Assembly (NCBI RefSeq): GCF_000247645.1
Contig: NZ_AHWA01000004.1
Location: 930,001 to 994,000, forward strand
Reading direction: 5' to 3'
Origin: Salinibacterium sp. PAMC 21357
GTDB lineage: Bacteria; Actinomycetota; Actinomycetes; Actinomycetales; Microbacteriaceae
Length of the DNA stretch: 64,000 nucleotides
Part shown: positions 8,570 through 17,890 of the stretch, piece after piece
How the letters are laid out: every line of letters starts with the position of its first letter
Position numbering within the stretch: position 1 is the stretch's first letter
Made by a program: the position numbers and the translations under genes
The notes under the pieces: generated by a model
Told to the model about the DNA's origin: nothing
Databases searched by the model: none
Seen by the model: the letters and a program-made list of their open reading frames with translations, nothing else

Positions 8570-9406
8570 CTAATCCTCCAGAAAAGTATCGATCGCTCGC
8601 CTGAACGCTAGGGGTTGCTCAACCCACGGATAGTGCCCGCTGCGCTCGATCACTTCGGCGACCCCAGACGGAAAAAGGCCTGCGAGGGCGACTACAGGCG
8701 CGAGGCCAGTGAGGCAGTCCTCGGCGCCGGCGAGCACGAGCACGGGCGCCTCGATATCTCCCAACCGCAGGGCAAGGTTAGTTGGCGGGCTAACGCTGAA
8801 ATACGCTTTCGCCGCCGCCAGATTCCAGCCGCCGACGAGGGCGTGAGCCTGTTCCTCCGCACCCCAATTCGCATACCCCGCGGGCGCTGTTTGCTGCTGC
8901 CACGCGTTGTAACCGGCATCGTCCGTTACTAGCGGACCTGCAGCTAGTGCGGCGAAAGCTGATTCGAAAACCAGGTCTCCCTGTCGTTTCTGGCTGAGAA
9001 CGTCGGCATCGGATGCTTCGCCGACGAGATAAGTCGCCGGAGGGGTGATCAGCACCATCCGCGCAAGGGTTGGCGCGAACTGCGCAGCGTAGGCGATCGC
9101 CAATCTTGTCCCGGCTGAATGAGCTGCAAGGACCAGCCGCTCGAGACCCAGATGAATACGCAGGCGTTCGATGTCCTCGGCTTGATTCCAATACGAACCA
9201 CGCTGTTCCACAACGGGCATTGCCGTGCGGCCCACACCTCTGAGGTGGGGAACGATCAGTTGGTGCCTCTCGCCGAGTCCGGCAAGATCGCCAAGATAAC
9301 TGGGATGACGCGCGGCTCCTCCGGCGAGGAGAATAATCGGTTCCGTCTCGCCGCCCACAACGTCGTAGTGAAGTGTCGCCCCGTCGGAGCCTTCATAGCT
9401 TGGCAT
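8570..9406 (-). CDS. Alpha/beta hydrolase
   Basis: Alpha/beta-hydrolase fold protein of 278 residues. The nucleophile elbow is AHSAGT (Ser in the G/AxSxG position), the acid is likely Asp in AGAEDCLTG and the base His in SGHYPWVEQP near the C terminus. The oxyanion-hole region is LAGGAARHPSYL and the strand LIVPHLRGVGRT follows. It resembles proline-iminopeptidase/haloalkane-dehalogenase-like cytosolic hydrolases; the substrate cannot be assigned. The ATG at 9406 gives a family-typical N terminus (MPSYEGSDGATLHYDVVG); an in-frame GTG at 9421 is possible. Confidence 0.8.
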   Translation of the reverse strand: MPSYEGSDGATLHYDVVGGETEPIILLAGGAARHPSYLGDLAGLGERHQLIVPHLRGVGRTAMPVVEQRGSYWNQAEDIERLRIHLGLERLVLAAHSAGTRLAIAYAAQFAPTLARMVLITPPATYLVGEASDADVLSQKRQGDLVFESAFAALAAGPLVTDDAGYNAWQQQTAPAGYANWGAEEQAHALVGGWNLAAAKAYFSVSPPTNLALRLGDIEAPVLVLAGAEDCLTGLAPVVALAGLFPSGVAEVIERSGHYPWVEQPLAFRRAIDTFLED

Positions 9407-9487
9407 TACTTGACGGTACACGGCGCTATCGAAGCGGCGGCGATGCTGCGGATCTCACTTCGCCTGAAGTTCCTCTGTTCAGCCCCG

Positions 9488-9524
9488 AAAAAGGCGGGCC
9501 GGATGCCGCAGCACCCGACCCGCC
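9488..9524 (-). terminator. Rho-independent terminator of the opp operon
   Basis: On the minus strand a 14-bp near-perfect stem (GGCGGGTCGGGTGC / GCATCCGGCCCGCC) with a TGCG loop is followed by TTTTT. It lies 30 bp after the stop codon of the substrate-binding protein gene. Confidence 0.85.
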
Positions 9525-9553
9525 CTAATCACTTCAATTCAGATCGTCAGACC

Positions 9554-11257
9554 TTACTTCTCCCAGCCCATGTTCTCAACGGGCTGCACTCCGAAGAGGT
9601 CCAACCCAACGTAGGGCTCGGGGGTGAGGTTTGCGAGTCCTTCCTTGACGGTCCAGATTTCGGGGCCGTTGTACATCGGAAAGATGCCCCAGGTTTCAGC
9701 GAAGATCTCTGCTTCAAGCTCCATTGCCTTAAGGGTTTGCGCCTTAGGGTCGGTGATCGATTCAAGCTGCTCGTGGATCATCGTGTCGATCTCCGGAGTT
9801 CCCGTTCCCGAGAGGTTAAGCCCGCTGTCAGAGCAGTACAGCTGGCAGAACCAGGCCGGGCCGAACGGGTCAGAGGCAGTGAAGCGTAGCGAGAAGATGT
9901 CCCAGTTCTTCGTGGAGTAGTCAGTCGAGAAGTCCTGAGGCGAGCGTGTATCGATCGTCACATCGAAACCCGCAGCCTTCAGCTGCTGCTGCAATGCCTT
10001 GGCGCTGGCCTCTTGCACGGGGTCGTCGCTAAAGATCGGGTAGGTCACTGCAAGGTCGACGCCATCCTTTGCGCGGATTCCGTCGTCACCCTCAACCCAG
10101 CCTGCTTCGTCGAGCAGTGCCTTAGCAGCGTCGAGATCGAACTTGTAGCCGGCCTCCTCGAGCGCGTTAACGTAATCGGGTTGGAAGGCGTACAGCGTGA
10201 ACGAACCGGCAGGATCCTCTTCGTAGTTCAAACCGTTCCACACGACCTTCTTCTGCTGGTCGATATCAATCGCCATGAAGAATGCCTTGCGAACATTGAT
10301 GTCCTGGAATTGGGGCTTGTCGGCGTCAACCTGCAGAAGCGTGTTCGCCGTCTGCTGAGCACGGTAGGTGACGACGCCATCCATGTCCTTCACCTGCTCG
10401 AGGCGGTCCTTGGTGTTGGTGCTCGCCATGTCGATTTCGCCATTCTTGAAAGCGTTGATCGATGCTGCGCTATCCAGCTGACGGAAGGTCACCTTGTCGA
10501 GCAGCGGCGTCTCGCCCCACCAGTTCTCGTTCGGCTCCAGAATTACGATTCCACCGTTGATGTCAAAAGTGGTGATCTTGTAGGGTCCGGCGCCCCAATC
10601 AGCGTGAGGTTCCTCGATGAAGCCCTCATTGAACATCTCCGGGGTGTTCACCATGGGGTTGAGCACACTGGTGAAGACCATCTGGGGCCACGCAAATTCC
10701 CCCATGAAAGTGACAACAACCTGCTTGTCTGTGTCGCCCTTCGTTACCGACTCGATCTCTTTGTAACCGTCGGTCGCATTGGGGCTGTAGCCCTCTTCGT
10801 AGGAGCGGTTGGCGATCCATGTCGCTTCGAACGCAGTCCAGTCAATGGGCGCACCATCATTCCAGACAGCATCGTCATTGATCGTGAAGTTCACAACGGT
10901 TTTGCCGTCGACGGTGCCGTACTCCCACTCGTCGAGGTACGCGTCATTCTTATAGGGAGTGCCGTCCTCCTCCATCAGCAGAATTTGTGGCGTGTACCAC
11001 GCCGCTAGTCGAGCCGTGTTTGCGCTGGCGTCACCGTTGAAGGGGTTCATCTGCGGGGTGATCTCCGTGATCGGGAACACCACCTCGCCACCCTGTTGCA
11101 GGTTCTCGCGTGGCTGCGGATTGTAGTCCGCGGCCGATACCGAGATGATTTCTTCGGCATCATTGCCGGAACCGCTTCCCGCGGTGCAACCGCTGATGCC
11201 GAGGGTGAGAACACCGCCGAGGGCGATAATTCCGAGCAGTTTTCTGTGGTGATACAT
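9554..11257 (-). CDS. Oligopeptide-type ABC transporter substrate-binding lipoprotein
   Basis: 567-residue extracytoplasmic solute-binding protein of family 5 (OppA/DppA type), anchored by a lipid on the Cys of the lipobox ISGC (about residue 24). The mature part shows family-5 features: GGEVVFPITEITPQMNPFNGD, KTVVNFTINDDAVWNDGAPIDWTAFEATW, and GAGPYKITTFDINGGIVILEPNENWWG. It is the last gene of a five-gene B-C-D-F-A operon, 54 bp after the second ATPase gene, and is followed by a strong terminator. It delivers peptides or similar ligands to the permease pair; the ligand is not predictable. Confidence 0.9.
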   Translation of the reverse strand: MYHHRKLLGIIALGGVLTLGISGCTAGSGSGNDAEEIISVSAADYNPQPRENLQQGGEVVFPITEITPQMNPFNGDASANTARLAAWYTPQILLMEEDGTPYKNDAYLDEWEYGTVDGKTVVNFTINDDAVWNDGAPIDWTAFEATWIANRSYEEGYSPNATDGYKEIESVTKGDTDKQVVVTFMGEFAWPQMVFTSVLNPMVNTPEMFNEGFIEEPHADWGAGPYKITTFDINGGIVILEPNENWWGETPLLDKVTFRQLDSAASINAFKNGEIDMASTNTKDRLEQVKDMDGVVTYRAQQTANTLLQVDADKPQFQDINVRKAFFMAIDIDQQKKVVWNGLNYEEDPAGSFTLYAFQPDYVNALEEAGYKFDLDAAKALLDEAGWVEGDDGIRAKDGVDLAVTYPIFSDDPVQEASAKALQQQLKAAGFDVTIDTRSPQDFSTDYSTKNWDIFSLRFTASDPFGPAWFCQLYCSDSGLNLSGTGTPEIDTMIHEQLESITDPKAQTLKAMELEAEIFAETWGIFPMYNGPEIWTVKEGLANLTPEPYVGLDLFGVQPVENMGWEK

Positions 11258-11311
11258 ACCGTTCCTTACTCTGTGGGGTGAATGGGGGAAAAGTTGCGGT
11301 GTTTGTTCGCT

Positions 11312-12256
11312 CTACCTGAAGTGACAGGCGTTGCGATGCCCGCCCTCTGGCCCGGTTAACGGCGGCACTTCACCGAGACAGCGAGCTTGATTCTCAGGCG
11401 ACAGCGTCGTGAAGAGCTGGCACCGGCTGGCAAAGGAACAGCCGGTGACCTGATCGGAGGCGCTCGCCAGATCACCCGTGAGCACGATGCGTTCGCGATT
11501 GCGCTCGATGTCCGGATCGGGGATGGGAATCGCCGAGAGCAACGCCTGCGTGTAGGGGTGCTGCGGGTTTTCGAAGATTTCGTCGACGCTGCCATGCTCC
11601 ACGAAAGCGCCGAGATACATGACGGCCACCCGATCGGCGATGTGCCGCACAACAGAGAGGTCGTGAGCCACGAAAAGGTACGAGAGGCCGAGCTTGGCCT
11701 TGAGCTCGTCGAGCAAATTGATAACGCCAGCCTGAATCGAGACGTCGAGCGCCGAGACCGGTTCATCCAGCACCACAACTTTGGGGTTGGTCGCCAAGGC
11801 GCGAGCGATGCCGATGCGCTGGCGTTGACCTCCCGAGAATGCAGACGGAAAACGGTTGCTGTGCGAGGGGTCGAGCCCAACCAAGTCCATCAGCTCATCG
11901 ACCCGCGTGTCCGTCTCAACAATCTTGGTTCCGATCGCCCGCAACGGTTCGGCGATGATATCGGCCACCGTCATCCGCGGGTCGAGGGCTCCCATCGGGT
12001 CTTGAAAGACGATTTGGATGTCACGGCGCAGCGTGCGCTCGGCTTGCCCTCCACGAACATCCGCAACACTGGTGCCGCCGATCAGGATGTCGCCATCATC
12101 CTGTTGCACCAGATCCATGATCTGCAGCAGGGTTGTGGTCTTGCCACACCCCGATTCACCGACTATCGCCAGCGTCTCGCCTTCACGGATATCAAACGAT
12201 ATTCCGCGGATGGCCTGCACCTCACCCACCTTGCGTTTGAGGAAGGCCCCCTTCAT
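11312..12256 (-). CDS. Peptide ABC transporter ATP-binding protein (OppF-like)
   Basis: 314 residues. Walker A GESGCGKTT (about 33-41), Q-loop VFQDPMGALDPR, signature FSGGQRQRIGIARAL, Walker B VVVLDEPVSALD and switch His in FVAHDLSVV. The C-terminal oligopeptide/dipeptide transporter domain ends with the Cys-rich GCSFASRCQLF...RCLG region typical of OppD/F proteins. Its start overlaps the previous gene by 4 nt (12253-12256). It powers import together with the OppD-like subunit. Confidence 0.9.
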   Translation of the reverse strand: MKGAFLKRKVGEVQAIRGISFDIREGETLAIVGESGCGKTTTLLQIMDLVQQDDGDILIGGTSVADVRGGQAERTLRRDIQIVFQDPMGALDPRMTVADIIAEPLRAIGTKIVETDTRVDELMDLVGLDPSHSNRFPSAFSGGQRQRIGIARALATNPKVVVLDEPVSALDVSIQAGVINLLDELKAKLGLSYLFVAHDLSVVRHIADRVAVMYLGAFVEHGSVDEIFENPQHPYTQALLSAIPIPDPDIERNRERIVLTGDLASASDQVTGCSFASRCQLFTTLSPENQARCLGEVPPLTGPEGGHRNACHFR

Positions 12257-13371
12257 GAGAGGGAACGTCTTAGCAAGTTGCGCACTTCGAGCGTTGTTGG
12301 TCGGTCTTCGCGCGGGATGGCCGCCAACGCGCTCTCCGGAATGGGCGGCAGCGGGAACACCGGGCGCCCGTCAATCAGGCCGCCGTCAGTGATCTCGTGG
12401 GAACGGATACAAGCGGCCTGATGTTCACCCACCGAACCATTGCCGACATCTACGAGATCGGGTTCGCTCGTGTGACAGGCCTCAATCGCGATCGGGCAGC
12501 GTGACGCGAACGGGCAGGCGTTCGGAAGATTAATGAGTAGCGGCGGATTTCCCTTGATCGGAACGAGCGGTTGTTTCTCAGCCTTGTCGACCCGCGGGAT
12601 CGCGCCGAGGAGACCAATGGAGTACGGCATCCGCGTGCGATGAAAGAGCTCATGAACTGGAGCCTTCTCGACAGGCTTGCCCGCATACATCACGAGCACA
12701 TCATCTGCCGTCTTCGCCACGACACCCATATCGTGAGTGATCATGATGACGGCTGCCCCCGTCTCCGCCTGAGCTTTGGAGATCAAGTCAAGGATTTGAG
12801 CCTGGATCGTCACATCGAGAGCAGTGGTCGGCTCGTCGGCAATGATCAGTTTCGGCTTATTGGCCATCGCGATCGCGATCACCACCCGCTGGCGCATCCC
12901 TCCCGAAAACTCGTGCGGGAAAGATTTCATACGCTGTTCGGGATCGGGGATCCCTACCGTTTCTAGCAGTTGCACCGCCCGGGCCCATGCTTCGCGCTTC
13001 GAGAGTGCGCGATGAACAGTGAGTGCCTCAATAAGCTGAGCCCCAATGCTGAACACGGGGGTGAGCGACGACAACGGGTCTTGAAAGATCATCACCAGCC
13101 CGTTGCCGCGGATCGCGGAGAGCTGCTTGTCAGACTTGCCCAACAGCTCTTGGCCGTCGAAGATAATCGAGCCGGAGATCCGAACGTTCTCGTCGAGCAG
13201 CCCCATGATCGCCAGAGACGTAACGGACTTGCCGGATCCGGATTCCCCAACAATGCCGAGGGTGCGACCCGCTTCGAGGTCGAACGAGATTCCCCGCACC
13301 GCATCGACGGTGCCTGTCTCCGAAGCAAAACTCACTCGCAGATCGCGGACTGAAAGTAATGGGTTCGTCAT
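12253..13371 (-). CDS. Peptide ABC transporter ATP-binding protein (OppD-like)
   Basis: 372 residues. Walker A GESGSGKSV, Q-loop IFQDPLSSLTP, signature FSGGMRQRVVIAIAMA, Walker B LIIADEPTTALD and His in MITHDMGVV. The C-terminal region has ACPFASRCPIAIEAC, the cysteine cluster of OppD-type subunits that can bind an iron-sulfur cluster in related proteins. ATGA overlaps occur on both sides (12253 and 13368), showing tight translational coupling. Confidence 0.9.
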   Translation of the reverse strand: MTNPLLSVRDLRVSFASETGTVDAVRGISFDLEAGRTLGIVGESGSGKSVTSLAIMGLLDENVRISGSIIFDGQELLGKSDKQLSAIRGNGLVMIFQDPLSSLTPVFSIGAQLIEALTVHRALSKREAWARAVQLLETVGIPDPEQRMKSFPHEFSGGMRQRVVIAIAMANKPKLIIADEPTTALDVTIQAQILDLISKAQAETGAAVIMITHDMGVVAKTADDVLVMYAGKPVEKAPVHELFHRTRMPYSIGLLGAIPRVDKAEKQPLVPIKGNPPLLINLPNACPFASRCPIAIEACHTSEPDLVDVGNGSVGEHQAACIRSHEITDGGLIDGRPVFPLPPIPESALAAIPREDRPTTLEVRNLLRRSLS

Positions 13372-14288
13372 GCTCGCCCTCCCGCGGCCGAAGTGGGGTC
13401 GAGTGCATCGCGCAGGCCGTCAGCGATCAGTGCCATCGAGACGGTCAGTAACGTCAGCGCGGCAGCAGGAAAATAGAACAACCACGGTGCGCTAGTGATG
13501 GTGTTCGCTCCGGAGCCGATCAGCGAACCGAGCGAGACATCCGGAATTTTGACGCCGAATCCCAGAAATGACAGCCCCGTCTCGATCATCACCGCAGCCA
13601 CCACTCCCAGAGTGAAGTTGATCACCAGAAGCGAGCCAATGTTGGGCAGCATGTGTCGCAGCACGATCTTCATTCCGGGGACCCCCATGTAGCGCGCAGC
13701 GTGCACATATTCGCGTTCGCGCAGCGAAAGCGCCATCGTCCAGATGACACGAGCGGGGAAGAACCAGCCGATGAGGATCATGATGAGCGAAATAGTGCGC
13801 CAGTCGCCGCCCGAGTCGTTCGAGAACATCGCAAGAAGCAGAAACGTTGGCACGACCATCAAGAAATGGATGAGCAGCAGGGTGAATCGCTCGAACATTC
13901 CACCGAAATACGCGGCCGCTGTGCCGACCACCGCCGAGATCGCGGTGGTTCCCACGGATACTGCGAGGGCGATCATGAGAGAGCGTTGCAGACCGATCGA
14001 GACTTGAGCGAACGTGTCGTTACCTGCGCTCGTGGTGCCAAACCAGTGATCTCCGTTTGGCGGCTCACCGAGGCTAAGAAAGTCGAGCTCGGTATGGTCG
14101 AAGCGCGCGATCAGTGGCGCGATAAGCGCGAACAGCACGAGGACCGCGAAGATCACTAGTCCCGCAACGGCCGGACGGTTGCGACGAAAACGCCGCGAGT
14201 AGAGGTGCCACTTCGACATCCGTTTTCTGGGCAAACGGAGCGCCGTGGTGTCTGGCCCGACGGCGGGTTGGATTGAATCTTTGGGCAT
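13368..14288 (-). CDS. Peptide ABC transporter permease (OppC-like)
   Basis: 306-residue inner-membrane permease. It has an N-terminal cytoplasmic stretch, a first transmembrane segment (about 38-60), the OppC_N feature NRPAVAGLVIFAVLVLFALIAPL, a periplasmic loop with HWFGTTSAGNDTFAQV, and a binding-protein-dependent transport domain containing the EAA-loop sequence VHAARYMGVPGMKIVLRHMLPN. It pairs with the OppB-like protein encoded one base upstream. Confidence 0.9.
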   Translation of the reverse strand: MPKDSIQPAVGPDTTALRLPRKRMSKWHLYSRRFRRNRPAVAGLVIFAVLVLFALIAPLIARFDHTELDFLSLGEPPNGDHWFGTTSAGNDTFAQVSIGLQRSLMIALAVSVGTTAISAVVGTAAAYFGGMFERFTLLLIHFLMVVPTFLLLAMFSNDSGGDWRTISLIMILIGWFFPARVIWTMALSLREREYVHAARYMGVPGMKIVLRHMLPNIGSLLVINFTLGVVAAVMIETGLSFLGFGVKIPDVSLGSLIGSGANTITSAPWLFYFPAAALTLLTVSMALIADGLRDALDPTSAAGGRA

Positions 14289-14289
14289 G

Positions 14290-15273
14290 TCAGCTCACCC
14301 GCACTCTCGGGTCGAGAACAACGACGGCGATGTCGGCAAGCAATGCCCCGATCGCAGTGAGAACCGCCCCGAACGCGGCGATCGCCACGGTTCCGTGGAT
14401 GTCGTTCTTTGAAATGGTTTCGAGAAAGTAGCGGCCCATGCCATTCCACCCGAAGATCGATTCGGTCAGGATCGCGCCCATAAAGACGGTCGGGATGGTG
14501 AAGGCGACCTGGGTAGCAACCGGAATGAGCGAGGTGCGCAATGCGTGCTTGCGGATTGCCTGCGCCTTGGTCAGTCCCTTCGCGCGCGCAGTGCGAACGT
14601 AATCGGCGTTGATGTTGTCAAGCAACAGCGAGCGCTGAAGAAAATGGGTGCCAGCGTAGCCGATGATCACGAGTGCCACAGTGGGCAGGATCAGGTGCTG
14701 CAGCGCATCGATGATGATGGGAAAGAACCCCGTGACGTTCGGACTCGCCGAGCCCGTGACGAAGAACACCGTCGTTCCCACCATTTTGTTGAAGCTGATC
14801 GCCAGCAGCACGATCCCCAGAGCCGCCACAACAATATTGATGTTCATCGTGATGATCGAGGTGGCCTGACCGATGCGGTCGGCTAGCTTGTACTGTCTCG
14901 ACGCGGTGTAGACGCCGAGGGCAATGCCCAGGATAGTGGTGATAATCGTGGCACCCAGCACGAGCTCGGCGCTCACCCACATGCGATACGCCACCTGCTC
15001 GTTCACCGACTGGCCGACGGGGCTTACTCCCCAGTCCCAGCGGAAGACGATGCCAGAGAGCCAGTTCCACCAGCGCTCAAAAAGCGGCACGGTATCGCTG
15101 AGATTGCGTGGTTGCAGCAGCTGGACGATCTGAGCTTCTGATAGCGGTGGTCGACGGCCAACGTAGTTATTGCGCGGGTCAAGGAAGCCCCAGGCGAGAA
15201 AGTACGTCAAATTGGTGGCGACGACGATCATGAGCATCCAGCCGGCAAAGCGGCGAAGTAAATACCTGATCAA
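14290..15273 (-). CDS. Peptide ABC transporter permease (OppB-like)
   Basis: 327-residue first gene of the operon. N-terminal segment RRFAGWMLMIVVATNLTYFLAW, a periplasmic loop of about 75 residues, then five further membrane segments with the EAA loop YVRTARAKGLTKAQAIRKHALR. It forms the translocation pore with OppC. The 259 bp upstream carries no gene and must hold the operon promoter; I could not identify a convincing -35/-10 pair. Confidence 0.9.
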   Translation of the reverse strand: MIRYLLRRFAGWMLMIVVATNLTYFLAWGFLDPRNNYVGRRPPLSEAQIVQLLQPRNLSDTVPLFERWWNWLSGIVFRWDWGVSPVGQSVNEQVAYRMWVSAELVLGATIITTILGIALGVYTASRQYKLADRIGQATSIITMNINIVVAALGIVLLAISFNKMVGTTVFFVTGSASPNVTGFFPIIIDALQHLILPTVALVIIGYAGTHFLQRSLLLDNINADYVRTARAKGLTKAQAIRKHALRTSLIPVATQVAFTIPTVFMGAILTESIFGWNGMGRYFLETISKNDIHGTVAIAAFGAVLTAIGALLADIAVVVLDPRVRVS

Positions 15274-15532
15274 GAGGTTGTCTTTCTCGTTCGAAAGCGC
15301 ATGTCAGGATCGCCGACACTACGCTGCGTCAACCTTCAGCCTATAACGGTGCTTTCGTCATTTTCACAAGTCTTTTTAATCTGTGGAAAACTTTTTCACA
15401 CCTGCTTCGGACGAGCTGACAAAGTTCGCCGAAAGGTCGATCCACGGAAGTTCCGCTTCACCGCGGCTATCAGCATCGGCTATGAGGCCGCTCGCCTAGA
15501 CCCACCGCGACGAGCAGTGTGAGAATGCTTTT

Positions 15533-16099
15533 ATGAGCAGAATGCGTAAGCCGCGGCGGCCTGATGTCACGTCAGTCGAACTGATCGGCGGCGCCGAAGC
15601 GCTCACTATGGAACTCCACCGCTATGACCAACGCTGGGAGAGCTTCTATCTCCAGCACCGACGACTGATTGTGGAGGCGTGCACGACGGGGGAGATCAGC
15701 ATCCATCACATTGGCTCGACTTCTGTTCCCGGGCTGGCAGCGAAGCCGATCATTGACATCGTGGTCACCGTCGACGACATCACCGCGGAAGAGGACTATT
15801 TGGATGCCCTCGTGAACGCCGGGTATGAACTGCGCGTCCGAGAACCAGGACATCGTCTCGTGCGCACAACCGCACGCGATGTGCATGTGCATGTCTTCGA
15901 ACACGATGACCCTGCCGTCGGCGACTACCTTCTCTTTCGCGATCGCCTCCGATCCGATGCCCAAGACCGCGCCCTTTACGAGAACACCAAGAGGATCTTG
16001 CTCAGCCAGCAGTGGGATGACATGAACGACTATGCCGATGCCAAGACTGACGTCATTATGGCCATCAAGGGACGAGCTCGGGCGACGCGTGGTCACTAA
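15533..16099 (+). CDS. GrpB/UPF0157 family protein
   Basis: 188 residues of the GrpB (UPF0157) family, related to nucleotidyltransferases. The motif HHIGSTSVPGLAAKPIIDIVVTV contains the GS and paired Asp pattern of the fold, followed by HVHVFEHDDPAV and the C-terminal YENTKRILL...WDDMNDYADAKTDVI. Members are sometimes fused to CoaE, and the biochemical role is unsettled. It stands alone on the plus strand. Confidence 0.85.
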   Translation: MSRMRKPRRPDVTSVELIGGAEALTMELHRYDQRWESFYLQHRRLIVEACTTGEISIHHIGSTSVPGLAAKPIIDIVVTVDDITAEEDYLDALVNAGYELRVREPGHRLVRTTARDVHVHVFEHDDPAVGDYLLFRDRLRSDAQDRALYENTKRILLSQQWDDMNDYADAKTDVIMAIKGRARATRGH

Positions 16100-16145
16100 T
16101 TCCCGCGGTGAGCCCATGGCAGATGCCGTGCTTACGTCCCGATCC

Positions 16146-16958
16146 CTACTCCCGGGAGAACGCCGAAGCACGCGCAATCTGCTCGGGCGTCAGCGTGATG
16201 CCGGTGTAGCGAACGAACTGCGCCGCGGCTTGGAGTGCGATGACTTCGGCGCCCGTGATGACGAGTTTTCCGGCATCCCGAGCAGCCCGAATCAGTGGAG
16301 TTTCGGCCGGGAATGCCACCACATCGAACACCGTCTGCGCGGCGCGAACGGTGTCGGGCGAGAACGAGAGTTCGTCGGCGGAATCTCCCGCCATCCCGAG
16401 CGGGGTCACGTTGACGATCACCGCGTGGCCCGGCTGCGGGTCGACGCTCACGGCACGGTAGCCATACTTCGTGGCGATTGCTTCGCCCGCCGCGACGTTG
16501 CGCGCGAGCACGGTGACGTCAGCAAAGCCGGCACCGTGGAAGGCGGCGACGACCGCTTTGGCCATGCCTCCCGATCCGCGAACCAGCACCGACAGCGTCG
16601 GGTCGAGCTGGTGGCGTGCGATCAGGTCGGCGACCGCTTCATAGTCGGTGTTGGATGCCGTAAGCACGCCATCGTTGTTCACGATCGTGTTCACCGACTC
16701 GATCGCTGCGGCCGAGTGCTCGACGACATCCACGAGCTCAAGCACGGCCTCTTTGAATGGCATCGACACGGAACAGCCCCGGATGCCCAGGCCGCGGACT
16801 CCGGCGATGGCATCCTCAATGTTGCTCGTCGTGAAGGCTTTGTAGATGAAGTTCAGGCCGAGTTCTTCGTAGAGGAAGTTGTGAAACCGCGTACCGAGGT
16901 TGGAGGGCCGGGCGGCCAGCGAGATGCACAGCGTCATGTCTTTGTTCAGGATCGGCAT
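16146..16958 (-). CDS. Shikimate 5-dehydrogenase-like protein
   Basis: 270-residue member of the shikimate dehydrogenase superfamily. The substrate domain (1-110) keeps the catalytic lysine in SMPFKE (Lys69) and aspartate in SNTDYEAV (Asp105). The NAD(P)-binding loop is RGSGGMAKA (about 127-135). The N terminus CISLAARPSNLGTRFHNFLYEELGL differs from canonical AroE (SxSxSPxxHN) and matches the AroE-like SDH-L group, known for weak activity on shikimate. A role in aromatic biosynthesis or in quinate/shikimate-like oxidation is uncertain. No other shikimate gene is nearby. Confidence 0.8.
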   Translation of the reverse strand: MPILNKDMTLCISLAARPSNLGTRFHNFLYEELGLNFIYKAFTTSNIEDAIAGVRGLGIRGCSVSMPFKEAVLELVDVVEHSAAAIESVNTIVNNDGVLTASNTDYEAVADLIARHQLDPTLSVLVRGSGGMAKAVVAAFHGAGFADVTVLARNVAAGEAIATKYGYRAVSVDPQPGHAVIVNVTPLGMAGDSADELSFSPDTVRAAQTVFDVVAFPAETPLIRAARDAGKLVITGAEVIALQAAAQFVRYTGITLTPEQIARASAFSRE

Positions 16959-17040
16959 TGACCCATTATCGTGGCCAATGTTTTGGGGCGCGCTGCTCGT
17001 TCGACGAACTTGGACACGACAGCGAAATTGACAGCGAAGT

Positions 17041-17058
17041 TAGTATGCGCGCATACTA
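17041..17058. promoter_or_regulatory. Perfect 18-bp palindromic operator
   Basis: TAGTATGCGCGCATACTA is a perfect palindrome ending 5 bp before the ATG of the first gene of an operon that ends in a MarR regulator gene. It covers the likely -10 (CATACT or TACTAT), with TTGACA at 17028-17033 as the -35. Its position is ideal for blocking RNA polymerase. MarR autoregulation through this site is inferred. Confidence 0.7.
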
Positions 17059-17063
17059 TATCC

Positions 17064-17486
17064 ATGCCTCTTGTCAGCGAGTACTCACGCCCGTGCACCT
17101 CCTTGCCCGGGGCGGTATTTGCTCGTTGGGCAGAACCTCGCTCGTGGCCCGAGTGGGATCCAGAAGTCCGTCACGTGGAGTTTGGCTCCGCCGCAGCGAT
17201 GGGAGCACGGGGCAGATTGACGCCGTCCAGCGGGCCCGCGCTCCGGTTCTCCATCACCGACCTCCTGCCGAACGAACTGTTCACCAATACGAGCGCGCTA
17301 CCGGGCGCGCGCCTCGAATTTGAACACAAGGTCACGGCATCGGAGAAAGGTTCCGTCGTCACGGTGGCGATTCGAACTCGCGGACCGCTCGCGAAACTCT
17401 GGTCGCGCCTACTGAAGAAGCCGATGTCGGGCGCGGCACAGTCAAGTGTCGACGGGCTGATCGGGCATTTGGAGCGCCAAGCATGA
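17064..17486 (+). CDS. SRPBCC (START-like) family protein
   Basis: 140-residue helix-grip protein of the polyketide cyclase/SRPBCC superfamily: LPGAVFARWAEPRSWPEWDPEVRHVEF, then GARGRLTP, RFSITDLLPNELFTN and a C-terminal helix ending LIGHLERQA. These proteins bind hydrophobic ligands in a cavity. The start at 17064 lies directly after the palindromic operator and leaves almost no leader, so translation is probably leaderless. It is the first gene of a three-gene unit, with a 4-nt overlap (ATGA, 17483-17486) to the EVE gene. Confidence 0.75.
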   Translation: MPLVSEYSRPCTSLPGAVFARWAEPRSWPEWDPEVRHVEFGSAAAMGARGRLTPSSGPALRFSITDLLPNELFTNTSALPGARLEFEHKVTASEKGSVVTVAIRTRGPLAKLWSRLLKKPMSGAAQSSVDGLIGHLERQA

Positions 17487-17890
17487 GCGGGTGGCTTGGT
17501 GTTGTCTCGGCCGCTCACGTGCGGCGCGGCATCCACCTTGGAATTGCCCAAATCAGCCATGGCAAACGCGGGCCGCTTGCTCGCATGAAGGCCGGCGATA
17601 CCCTCGTCTACTACTCTCCTGTTGAATCGCTCGGAGACGTCATTCCGCTTCGCGAGTTCACTGCCATCGGCGTTATCGCCGATGACGAAATTTGGGAGGC
17701 AGACGAAGGCTCGTTTAGGCTATTCCGGCGTCGCATCAAATACCTCTCCCTGCGCCCCGTTCCACTGACAGACGTGCGTGACAGGCTTCATCTCACGGCG
17801 GAGCCAAACTGGGGATACCAGCTCAGGCGCGGACTCGTTCCGCTCGACGAGCACGATCTCGACATCATCCGTGAAAGCGTGATCCAATGA
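17483..17890 (+). CDS. EVE domain protein (UPF0310)
   Basis: 135-residue stand-alone EVE domain of the PUA-like fold. Recognisable family sequence: WLGVVSAAHVRRGIHLGIAQISHGKRGPLARM, GDTLVYYSPVESLGD, FTAIGVIADDEIWE and FRRRIKYLSL, ending with GYQLRRGLVPLDEHDLDIIRESVI. EVE domains bind modified DNA bases or RNA, and stand-alone members have no settled role. It overlaps both neighbours by 4 nt, so its level is tied to the SRPBCC and MarR proteins. Confidence 0.9.
   Translation: MSGWLGVVSAAHVRRGIHLGIAQISHGKRGPLARMKAGDTLVYYSPVESLGDVIPLREFTAIGVIADDEIWEADEGSFRLFRRRIKYLSLRPVPLTDVRDRLHLTAEPNWGYQLRRGLVPLDEHDLDIIRESVIQ

Noticed and set aside
10013-11008. 331-residue open frame antisense to the OppA-like gene
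   Set aside because: No domain recognisable, and the opposite strand encodes a complete family-5 binding protein with lipobox.
15361-15402. AT-rich stretch with several DnaA-box-like words (TTTTCACA, TGTGGAAAA, TTTTTCACA)
   Set aside because: No dnaA, dnaN or other origin genes are near and the boxes are few. More likely the opp promoter region or chance.
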